Origin: Oscillatoria princeps RMCB-10 | Lineage (GTDB): Bacteria; Cyanobacteriota; Cyanobacteriia; Cyanobacteriales; Oscillatoriaceae | Reading direction: 5' to 3' | NCBI GenBank assembly: GCA_019359235.1 | Contig: JAHHHT010000006.1 | Coordinates: 1 to 64,000, forward strand | Length of the DNA stretch: 64,000 bases | Shown: piece after piece, positions 25,234-31,512 of the stretch | Layout: each line of letters opens with the position of its first letter | How positions within the stretch are numbered: position 1 is the stretch's first letter | Program-made: the position numbers and the translations under genes | The notes under the pieces: model-generated | Database searches by the model: none | Told to the model about the DNA's origin: nothing | What the model saw: only the letters and a program-made list of their open reading frames with translations

Positions 25234-27792
25234 ATGGAGAGAAACAATATGGCACGGCAATCTCTACATCCCAATCGAGCCAACTCCCCGAATTTACCCA
25301 GCCCAGTCGCTCCCACCACTCGCACGAAATTCACCCTCTACAACTTTGCCGGTCAGGAAAAATCCTTCTATCTCGCCGACCGAATTCCTCTGGAAAGGAA
25401 GCAGGTCGCCCTTCCTGAAAACTCAGTCGCTCACAGCCTCATCATCCTCGACCGTTCGGGGTCAATGTCTGAGGACATCGGAGCATTAAAAACCACTCTT
25501 ATCAAGCTTTTGACTCTGGATGAATATCGCAACATCCAGCTACTCGTTAGCCTGATATCCTACTCTTCTCGGGGAGATGTCACCTGTCACTTCCAGCGAG
25601 TTCCCATCGGGGAAGTGATGAAACCTAACTCTCCCTCCATCCAAGAGGTTCAAAAAATACAGGTTGCCGGTTTGACCTGCATGTCGCAAGCGATGAAACT
25701 CGCTCAGTCTCTCATCCAAAAGGGAGAGCTGACGGCGATAACCCTCCACAGTGACGGCTATGCCAACGATCCTAGCGCTCGTTCAGAAGCAACAGCGCTG
25801 GAGGAGATTTGCGAACAACTCAAAGGCATGGATGTCTTCGCCAACACCATATCTTATTCCTCAGCAGACTTTAAAATGCTCTCCAAAATTGCCAACAGCC
25901 TGTCTGGCTCTTGCATTCAAGCCGGCACCGTCAAGGAAGTTTACGACTCCCTTTACAGCACCTCCAAACTCCTGAGCAGTTCAGTCGCACCTCCAATTGA
26001 GGAACCCTTAATCAAAGATTACGATTACCAGGTTTTTGTGTCAAGGAGTGGCAAGAAAATCAACGGCTCGTCTGGAACGCTCAAAATTGTCGGTTTAAAC
26101 GCAGATGATGACGCGACGTTCTACAAATACCGGCAGCTAACTGAGGAACAGTACAAGCGACTGGCGGACGTGACTGTCGCGCAGACAGATGAGTCAGTGT
26201 TTGCTTTTGCTAAGGCAAATCTGGCTGAGGGTAATCTGAATACTGCCAAGTACGCGCTGGCGAGTACCTTCGACGCCACCCTGACTGAAAAACACGCCAA
26301 GGCGCTGACCAATGCGCAAGTGGCTGAGTTGGCGCAAGACTTGGAGCGGGCAATTTTTGAACCGGCTGTCTTGCAAGACCATGAAATCTTAGATGGCGTT
26401 CAAGTCAGTGACAAGATTTCCCTGCTGGAGGTAATCCAGATATTAGAAGAACATTCTGACAGCATCATTATTAACCTGAAGCACTTGCAGGAAACCTATC
26501 AGCGAACAGGGCTGAAGAGAATTACCGGCGTCCGAGATCAGGATGGCAACCTTATCGAACCCACGCTGAAGACAGAAGCCTTAGATACGGGAGATTATGT
26601 TCAGATGGGGTCGTTTTCCATAAATCAAAATACGGCTACCATCAACATGCTGGTTCGCCGGCGAGTGAAGTTAGTCACGGTTGAAAGCGGAACGCCGGTA
26701 GTGGAAGTGGCGGGGGTTCTTCTCAATGACACCGAGAGTTTCAACAATTATACTATTGTCAGTGATGGCGAACTCAATGTTAAGTACCTTAAAGTCAAAA
26801 TAAGCAACAAAAAAGTGTTTGAGTTGCTGAAGGAAAAGGGCGTCCTCGAACAGGATGGTGCGCCCGCCGGCGATTTTGACTTCCGAGTGGAGTGCGATCT
26901 CAAGCTTGACAATTTGCCACTGGTGCCTTTTGTGGGGCATTACAGCAGCCTTGAAGGGGTGTTTGAGGAACTGGCGGAAGTTAAAATTCTCTCCAGTATT
27001 GTGTCGGCTCATTTGAAAGAGGAGTCGGAGATTTACACGCCGGCTCAGTTGGATGAGTTGAAGCAGCACTACCTGTCGAAGAACCTCTATGTCAACTTCC
27101 CCACAACAACCGAATACACTGATTTAGAGGAGGCTATTAATAACGGCACGGTTGATTCGCGGGTGAGCTACAAGATTGATATCGGCAGCAAGGACATCCT
27201 CAACTTGGGGAAACTCTATTCGGCGAACAAGTTCCTCGACCGGCTGTATGAGGCTTACGATAAAGATACGGGAGAGAAGGTGGAAAAGCCGACTTTTGAA
27301 CAGGCGCTGGATAGCGACCTCATTTTCGGGCACAAGGATTTGTCATCCCGCATGAAGATAACGAAAGTTGATGAGTTGATGCGGCGGATTTTTGATGACT
27401 TTCTCGGACTTCGGGAAACCGGCACGGTTGCGGGGATTTTGTCAAAAGTGGGTGCGGACAGTTTGCGGCGGGTGTTGCAGGCGAAGTGGAAGGGTGAGGG
27501 GGTGAAGCGAGACGAGTTTGTGGAAGCTTTGGCTGCTGGGAAAGAGAAACTTGAGCGCTATGCGGAAAAAATCTATCAGGAGAAGGTTTCTCCTCTGGTG
27601 TTCTACATCGGTGCGACGGGGCTTTTCCCGGATGAGATGGAGGCTAAGGCGATGACGGCTGAGGAGATTGGCGACCGGTATCCGAATTTGCAGTTTTCTA
27701 AGGATGAGCGAGAGGGGATGTTTTTTGATGCCGGTGAGTGTATAATTAGCGTGTACGCTAAGAATGAGTATTACACGAAAAAAGAGGCATAA
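25234..27792 (+). CDS. von Willebrand factor type A domain protein, large
   Basis: An 852-residue cytoplasmic protein from ATG 25234; the frame extends upstream, but a TATAAT at 25215 argues for this start. The vWA domain spans about 65-260 with an intact MIDAS: DRSGSMS (Asp73, Ser75, Ser77), the Thr of AGLTCMSQAM, and the Asp of LHSDGYAND. The remaining about 590 residues have no membrane segment or known motif that I recognise. They include helical blocks and a beta-rich middle. Such proteins often organise partners through divalent metal binding. The gene stands alone, which gives no clue to its partner. A palindrome at 27794-27822 may end the transcript. Confidence 0.85.
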   Translation: MERNNMARQSLHPNRANSPNLPSPVAPTTRTKFTLYNFAGQEKSFYLADRIPLERKQVALPENSVAHSLIILDRSGSMSEDIGALKTTLIKLLTLDEYRNIQLLVSLISYSSRGDVTCHFQRVPIGEVMKPNSPSIQEVQKIQVAGLTCMSQAMKLAQSLIQKGELTAITLHSDGYANDPSARSEATALEEICEQLKGMDVFANTISYSSADFKMLSKIANSLSGSCIQAGTVKEVYDSLYSTSKLLSSSVAPPIEEPLIKDYDYQVFVSRSGKKINGSSGTLKIVGLNADDDATFYKYRQLTEEQYKRLADVTVAQTDESVFAFAKANLAEGNLNTAKYALASTFDATLTEKHAKALTNAQVAELAQDLERAIFEPAVLQDHEILDGVQVSDKISLLEVIQILEEHSDSIIINLKHLQETYQRTGLKRITGVRDQDGNLIEPTLKTEALDTGDYVQMGSFSINQNTATINMLVRRRVKLVTVESGTPVVEVAGVLLNDTESFNNYTIVSDGELNVKYLKVKISNKKVFELLKEKGVLEQDGAPAGDFDFRVECDLKLDNLPLVPFVGHYSSLEGVFEELAEVKILSSIVSAHLKEESEIYTPAQLDELKQHYLSKNLYVNFPTTTEYTDLEEAINNGTVDSRVSYKIDIGSKDILNLGKLYSANKFLDRLYEAYDKDTGEKVEKPTFEQALDSDLIFGHKDLSSRMKITKVDELMRRIFDDFLGLRETGTVAGILSKVGADSLRRVLQAKWKGEGVKRDEFVEALAAGKEKLERYAEKIYQEKVSPLVFYIGATGLFPDEMEAKAMTAEEIGDRYPNLQFSKDEREGMFFDAGECIISVYAKNEYYTKKEA

Positions 27793-27793
27793 T

Positions 27794-27822
27794 CTCTAGT
27801 TCCCAGGCTCCGCCTGGGAACT
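27794..27822. terminator. Palindrome after the vWA gene
   Basis: CTAGTTCCCAGGC and its complement GCCTGGGAACTAG around TCC form a perfect 13-bp stem directly after the vWA stop. There is no T run, and the same GTTCCCAGGC palindrome family occurs elsewhere, so it may be a dispersed repeat acting as a transcript end. Confidence 0.45.
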
Positions 27823-27878
27823 AGAACGGATATCTCTTAGGACACGTCTCGCCTGTCCCAATGTCTCCACACCGGCTC

Positions 27879-28802
27879 TCACCAGTCATCCTCGGCGTCG
27901 GCTTCCTGGGCTTTGACAGTCAGCCGCAAAGTGGGAGTTTTCTCGACTTGCACGTCGAGTTGGCTAATGGCTTCTCCTAAGTCTTTCTGGAGAGCTTGAG
28001 TGAGGGTTACGGGAAAATCCAGTTTAATTCCGCTGGTCAGGACTAGCTTGGCTAGATCTGAAAACTCTGTTTTGACAGTTGTCCGATCGTAACTGGCTAG
28101 TTTGAAGTGGGGCGTTTCTGTGACTTTTTGCGCCTGCATGGCTTTTTTGATCCGCTCTTGGATGGCTTCGATTTCTGAATTGAGAAGTTTCCACTGTTCG
28201 GCGATTTCCTGATATCGTTTAGCTAAGGCGGTTAAGTTTTCGGTGGCTGGGTCTGGGCTGCACCGGCTGATGAGTTCTAGCAGCCGTCTGTGCGCCTGAG
28301 CCAGATAAACTGTGTCCATGTGGGCGTATTTTAGCTGTTTTTCGCTGAGGGGGCGCTTGCCCCAGTCGCTTCCCTGCTCTTCTTTGTCTGGGTTGGGGAA
28401 GTTGCAGAGTTTTTCGGCTAGGGTTTTTAGTTTCAAGTTGGGTAATGGCAGGAGATAGTAGGGGATTTTCTTTGCCATTTCCAAGGTGCAGGTGACGTTC
28501 TTGGCTTTAGTTTTGCCGAGAAATTTGATATCGTAGCTGGCGTTGTGGAAGACTTTCTCGATGTCTGGGTTGGCCATGATTTGGTCGGTGAAAGCTGCTG
28601 CTAAGTCTGGCCGGTCTAGGACATCGAGGATGTAGGTTTGAGCGCCGGTTAAGTCTGTGGGATCGTCGGAGACTTGAATGAGGGAGAGTCTGGGTTTTTT
28701 GGTGTTGTAGTCGGCGACTTCTGTGTCAGCCCAGAGGGTTTGGCACTGAGCGAATGTGCTGATGAGGGATTTGATTTCGCTGGCTGCTGTGAGGTACGGC
28801 AT
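27879..28802 (-). CDS. RNase D-like DEDDy 3'-5' exonuclease
   Basis: A 307-residue protein from ATG 28802; the open frame further upstream runs through repeat sequence. All DEDDy catalytic residues are visible: Asp26 and Glu28 in WADTEVAD, Asp91 in HNASYDIKF, Tyr159 and Asp163 in YAHMDTVYL. The C-terminal third is a helical extension without a clear HRDC domain. It should trim RNA (or DNA) 3' ends in the cytosol, for example in tRNA maturation. It converges with the vWA gene. Confidence 0.9.
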   Translation of the reverse strand: MPYLTAASEIKSLISTFAQCQTLWADTEVADYNTKKPRLSLIQVSDDPTDLTGAQTYILDVLDRPDLAAAFTDQIMANPDIEKVFHNASYDIKFLGKTKAKNVTCTLEMAKKIPYYLLPLPNLKLKTLAEKLCNFPNPDKEEQGSDWGKRPLSEKQLKYAHMDTVYLAQAHRRLLELISRCSPDPATENLTALAKRYQEIAEQWKLLNSEIEAIQERIKKAMQAQKVTETPHFKLASYDRTTVKTEFSDLAKLVLTSGIKLDFPVTLTQALQKDLGEAISQLDVQVEKTPTLRLTVKAQEADAEDDW

Positions 28803-29995
28803 TGGCTGAGTTCCTGATTTCGGTGGGGGGAGGGTGTTGCACAAAGGCAGGATGAACCCCACCCCCCAACCCCCTCCCCGCGTGCGGGGAGGGGGAGTAA
28901 GAGGGGGTTTGAGAGCAGTGAAAAAAGTTGAAATCATCCTTCTACTGTGCAACGCTTTTGTCTCAAGGATTAAGGTTTTTATTATCTCATCTGAGGGGGC
29001 TGGAGCCAACTGCCGGTGGTGCCGGTGTCTGGGCGGAGGGGGCGATCGCAAGGTTTGTAGTTGGGCTAAAGCCCAAAAGTTTGTAGTTGGGCTAAAGCCC
29101 AAAAGTTTGTAGTTGGGCTTCAGCCCAAACGTTTGTAGTTGGGCTTCAGCCCAAAAGTTTGTAGTTGGGCTTCAGCCCAAAAGTTTGTAGTTGGGCTTGA
29201 GCCCAAAAGTTTGTAGTTGGGCTTCAGCCCAAACGTTTGTAGTTGGGCTTCAGCCCAAAAGTTTGTAGTTGGGCTTCAGCCCAAACGTTTGTAGTTGGGC
29301 TTCAGCCCAAAAGTTTGTAGTTGGGCTTTAGCCCCACCGGCATTCAGCTCTTAGCCAGGTGATATCCTGTCCGCCGGCAGTCTCTGGTGGTTGGGGCGGG
29401 GGCGGGTTGATGGCCATCTTTCGCGCTCGCCACAGATACAGGACTTACGCAGCGACACTTAATGTAGTGTGGGGTGGGTTACGCTATCGCTAACCCACCC
29501 TACAGATAGAGGCGCAAGCGTAAGTCCTGAGATATATGGGGTGAACCCGCCCGTGCAAATATGGAAAATCGATGCCGGTGGATATCACAGGATTGTGCTG
29601 TGAGAGAGTGTTTGTGGAGAAAACGTGATGGGGCCAGAGACTGGGGGCGGCCACGGGGGGCCGCCCCTACAGGCTGTGTGCCATATATATGTGGGGGCGG
29701 GGCGCACCCGAAATGTTTGCTGCTAGTCGAGGATGTCTGTAAACCCGCCCCTACCCGCATTCATAACCCGGTTTTTTGCCCCTGTGCTGTTTTTTGATGG
29801 GAGCTACCGCCAATTGGCGGGGCGGAATTGCCGGTGGCGCTGGGGGATGCGCCGTCGAAAGCCGGCAGCCGGTGAGATGGGCGGTGGGGCAAGGGCACCG
29901 GCAATGGCCCACTGCGCCCAGGGGTGCCGTGCGAGGCAAGCCGGAAGTCTGAATCCCTTTTGGCTGGGGGGTTCGGGAAAATTTCAGCTAGCCTC
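28803..29995. other. 1.2-kb repeat-rich intergenic region
   Basis: No gene is seen. It contains a GGGGAGGGGG-type palindrome near 28870, the eleven-copy 26-bp array (29053-29338), a hairpin around TAGCGATAGCG near 29470-29500 and GC-rich dispersed repeats. It isolates the CRISPR-Cas locus from upstream genes. Confidence 0.6.
29053..29338. repeat. Eleven tandem 26-bp hairpin units
   Basis: Eleven head-to-tail units of 26 bp, each GTTTGTAGTTGGGC plus TTCAGCCCAAAA or a close variant. Each unit can fold as GGGC-TTCA-GCCC, and base changes in the loop (TAAA, TTCA, TTGA, TTTA) leave the stem intact. Single copies of the same unit occur at 25034-25126 and about 44270. Confidence 0.9.
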
Positions 29996-30024
29996 TTGAC
30001 AGTCTGGAATTTTTAGGTTATGGT
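29996..30024 (+). promoter_or_regulatory. Promoter P1 upstream of the cas operon
   Basis: A perfect TTGACA at 29996-30001, a 17-nt spacer, and TATGGT at 30019-30024 (4 of 6). Transcription would start near 30031, a few bases before the ATG of the 47-codon ORF and its guide-matching site. Confidence 0.6.
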
Positions 30025-30037
30025 CAATTTATATCGA

Positions 30038-30051
30038 ATGCTTCAAGGTGT
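30038..30051 (+). promoter_or_regulatory. Guide target site 1 (ATG PAM plus 11-nt match)
   Basis: ATG at 30038-30040 is followed by CTTCAAGGTGT, identical to the first 11 bases of the guide at 30250-30260. The site lies just past the predicted P1 start, where bound Cascade would block elongation. Confidence 0.6.
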
Positions 30052-30181
30052 TACACATGGGAGCAGACAGGGTGGAGCAAGGCTTTCCGCCGATTTTAAA
30101 GCCCTCCCTGTTGGCTGGAGCGCTCTGAGCGCAATCGCTCTGGGAAATCCCTGGGCTGAGCTTGACAGTATGATATTTTGA
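30038..30181 (+). CDS. Small ORF at the head of the cas operon, 47 codons (candidate DevI- or CreT-like)
   Basis: It starts MLQGVTHGSRQGG and ends LGNPWAELDSMIF, with stop at 30179-30181. The ORF sits exactly between promoters P1 and P2, and P1 would make it nearly leaderless; no Shine-Dalgarno sequence is visible. A moderately hydrophobic middle (ALPVGWSALSAIAL) is the only feature. Its first codons are the sequence that the upstream guide matches, directly after the ATG that doubles as PAM. By position it corresponds to devI, the small inhibitor gene at the start of the Myxococcus dev cas operon, or to creT in CreTA modules. No sequence homology was tested, and it may be non-coding leader. 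Confidence 0.4.
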   Translation: MLQGVTHGSRQGGARLSADFKALPVGWSALSAIALGNPWAELDSMIF

Positions 30182-30190
30182 GCGTAGACT
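30162..30190 (+). promoter_or_regulatory. Promoter P2 of the guide and cas operon
   Basis: A perfect TTGACA at 30162-30167, a 17-nt spacer and TAGACT at 30185-30190 (4 of 6). The predicted start near 30197 falls immediately before the first diverged repeat, so P2 would make guide and cas mRNA as one transcript. Confidence 0.6.
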
Positions 30191-30200
30191 TAATATCTAC

Positions 30201-30249
30201 CAACCTGTGATGCCTTAAGCCGTTTAGCAGAGCAAAAGGCGTTGAGAAC
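30201..30249 (+). repeat. Diverged CRISPR repeat psi-R1
   Basis: Bases 30201-30230 match 23 of 30 positions of the array repeat from ACACCT to its end, including TGATGCC and TTAGCA. A second match to the 3' half, AAGGCGTTGAGAAC (13 of 14), follows at 30236-30249. The two together look like one repeat with an insertion. GCCTT at 30212-30216 can pair with AAGGC at 30236-30240, restoring a Cas6-type stem before the handle. Confidence 0.7.
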
Positions 30250-30328
30250 CTTCAAGGTGTGTGGCTCAAACTAGGGCCAAGCTCGAAAGTTCGGAGCGGC
30301 AAGGTTCATTTATACCCTCGCTCGCTCG

Positions 30329-30362
30329 TCACCTCTGATGCCGTCAGGCGTTTAGCAAAGCA
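30329..30362 (+). repeat. Diverged CRISPR repeat psi-R2 in the cas6 leader
   Basis: It matches the array repeat at 25 of 30 positions, with the stem GCC-GTCA-GGC intact. A 5-nt insertion TAGCA follows GTT, after which AAGCAC restores the repeat end. psi-R1 has the same insertion, so the two share ancestry distinct from the array repeats. It lies 32 nt upstream of the cas6 start. Confidence 0.75.
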
Positions 30363-30393
30363 CTTAATTGTAAAATTCAGGAGGGTTACTCCT

Positions 30394-31038
30394 ATGTCTT
30401 TGTACGCCCAAGGTTCTATGCTTCAAGGTGTTATCGACGAGCCGTTTATTGAACTGAGTTACCCCGTCAGGGGGCGCTCACTTCCAGCGGATCATGGCTA
30501 TGCCTTATATGCCGCGATCGTTCACCTGCAGCCGGCGGTGCGTCAGGAGAGCGAGCTGAGTATTCTGACTGTCCCCGGCATTCCCGACAGAGAGGGCAAG
30601 ATTCTGCTGACAGAGCAATCGCACCTGCGAATTCGGGTGCCGGTTTCCAAAAGCCGGCTGGTTTACGCACTTGCAGGGAAAAAAATCCGGATTGGCAAAC
30701 ATGAGGTTCTCATTGGGATTCCGGAGGTTTCTCTGTTGCAACCGGCACCGGCTCTCAGGGCGCGAATTGTCACGCTGAAGGGACACACCGAGCCTGAGGA
30801 TTTTTTAGCGGCGGCTCAGCGCCAGCTAGATTCCTTAGAAATTACAGGCGACATTCAGATTCCTCTGAATCGCGATAAAGCGCCCAGCCGTAAGACGATC
30901 AAGATTAAATGTCACACCATCGTTGGCTTCACTATCGAAGTGACAGGTTTAAGTGACTCCGACTCCCTCACGTTGCAGCGAGAAGGATTGGGAGGGCGGC
31001 GTCATATGGGTTGTGGCGTGTTTGTGCATTCAAACTGA
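30394..31038 (+). CDS. cas6: CRISPR-associated endoribonuclease Cas6 (MYXAN type, Cmx6)
   Basis: A 214-residue protein. ATG 30394 is chosen because GGAGGG sits at a good distance upstream (30380-30385); the frame is open further 5' but passes through psi-R2. It matches the short Cmx6 form: FIELSYPVRGRSLPADHGYALYAA at the N-terminus, RIRVPVSKSRL in the middle, and the C-terminal Gly-rich loop (EGLGGRRHMGCGVF) typical of Cas6. His in the ADHGY segment may be catalytic. It should cut the repeat 3' of the GCC-GUAA-GGC stem to leave the handle. It is the first cas gene, 42 bp before orf93. Confidence 0.85.
   Translation: MSLYAQGSMLQGVIDEPFIELSYPVRGRSLPADHGYALYAAIVHLQPAVRQESELSILTVPGIPDREGKILLTEQSHLRIRVPVSKSRLVYALAGKKIRIGKHEVLIGIPEVSLLQPAPALRARIVTLKGHTEPEDFLAAAQRQLDSLEITGDIQIPLNRDKAPSRKTIKIKCHTIVGFTIEVTGLSDSDSLTLQREGLGGRRHMGCGVFVHSN
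30418..30431 (+). promoter_or_regulatory. Guide target site 2 inside cas6
   Basis: ATG at 30418-30420 (codon 9 of cas6) followed by CTTCAAGGTGT, again 11 bases identical to the guide start. The identity with site 1 covers 16 bases and stops sharply on both sides. It lies downstream of the guide locus, so a Cascade block here would spare the guide transcript while cutting cas expression. Confidence 0.6.
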
Positions 31039-31079
31039 TTGACTGGCCAAGCCATCTAGTTATCACGAGGAGATTATTA

Positions 31080-31361
31080 ATGTTAAATAACAACATCGAC
31101 CTGCAGCTGCTCCGCAGCCTGAATGGCCTAGTGATTGATTTAATTGAAGAGGAGCGGCGACAGAATGCTGTTCAAGATAGTCGCCTTGATGCGATTGAAC
31201 ACCAATTTCAGGAGTTGGAAGATCGGATAAATTCTTTAGCAGCCGAATTCAGGATAGTTAACCGCAGTCAAGCTGAAAAAATAGCCGAGCTTGAGTGCTT
31301 GCAAGATCCTTATTCTCCAGATGGAGATCCGATTTCCAATCGCTCGTATTCTGTAAGCTAG
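31080..31361 (+). CDS. Small coiled-coil protein in the cas operon, unknown
   Basis: A 93-residue gene from ATG 31080 preceded by GAGGAG at 31066-31071, between cas6 and cas3. Residues 4-75 are almost entirely helical with heptad spacing (LQLLRSLNGLVIDLIEEE, then DAIEHQFQELEDRINSLAAEF), followed by a flexible acidic tail. It resembles no Cas protein I know. Its place in the operon suggests a role tied to Cascade or to regulation, for instance a dimeric cofactor or an antagonist, but this is inference from position only. Confidence 0.7.
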   Translation: MLNNNIDLQLLRSLNGLVIDLIEEERRQNAVQDSRLDAIEHQFQELEDRINSLAAEFRIVNRSQAEKIAELECLQDPYSPDGDPISNRSYSVS

Positions 31362-31394
31362 ATACTAGACTTATGACACAAATGAGTTTGTCGT

Positions 31395-31410
31395 GGGGAC
31401 TTCAGTCCCC
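31395..31410. terminator. GGGGACT hairpin between orf93 and cas3
   Basis: GGGGACT-TC-AGTCCCC forms a 7-bp stem in the 151-bp gap before cas3. It has no T run and belongs to a dispersed cyanobacterial repeat type, so it may modulate rather than end transcription. Confidence 0.35.
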
Positions 31411-31512
31411 AACCCCCTGTAGGCAAGGGGTGTTCGATACTTGCTACAAACGAGTCTTCAGGACTTTTACAAGAGGTCTACTGCAAATAAAGTCGAAGGG
31501 CTGTAAGAAGAA

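Larger units (their letters stand above)
30197..30362 (+). ncRNA. Candidate crRNA-like regulatory guide (CreR-like)
   Basis: Two diverged copies of the array repeat (30201-30249, 30329-30362) flank a spacer-like stretch of 79 nt at 30250-30328. The first 11 nt of that stretch, starting exactly after the handle GTTGAGAAC, match two sites nearby, each preceded by ATG. At the guide locus itself the flank is AAC, not ATG, so it would not target itself. The limited seed match fits repression rather than cleavage, as in CreR and CreTA systems. The 79-nt length is longer than the array spacers (34-39 nt), so 3' trimming would be expected. Confidence 0.6.

Noticed and set aside
30259-30393. N-terminal extension of cas6 to 30259
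   Set aside because: It would translate the spacer and psi-R2; a strong ribosome site sits just before ATG 30394 instead.
30038-30433. Reading the 16-bp identity as a simple tandem duplication of the cas6 start
   Set aside because: The identity stops abruptly on both sides, and the third copy sits exactly after a repeat handle. Chance or duplication does not explain the shared PAM and register, though it is not excluded.
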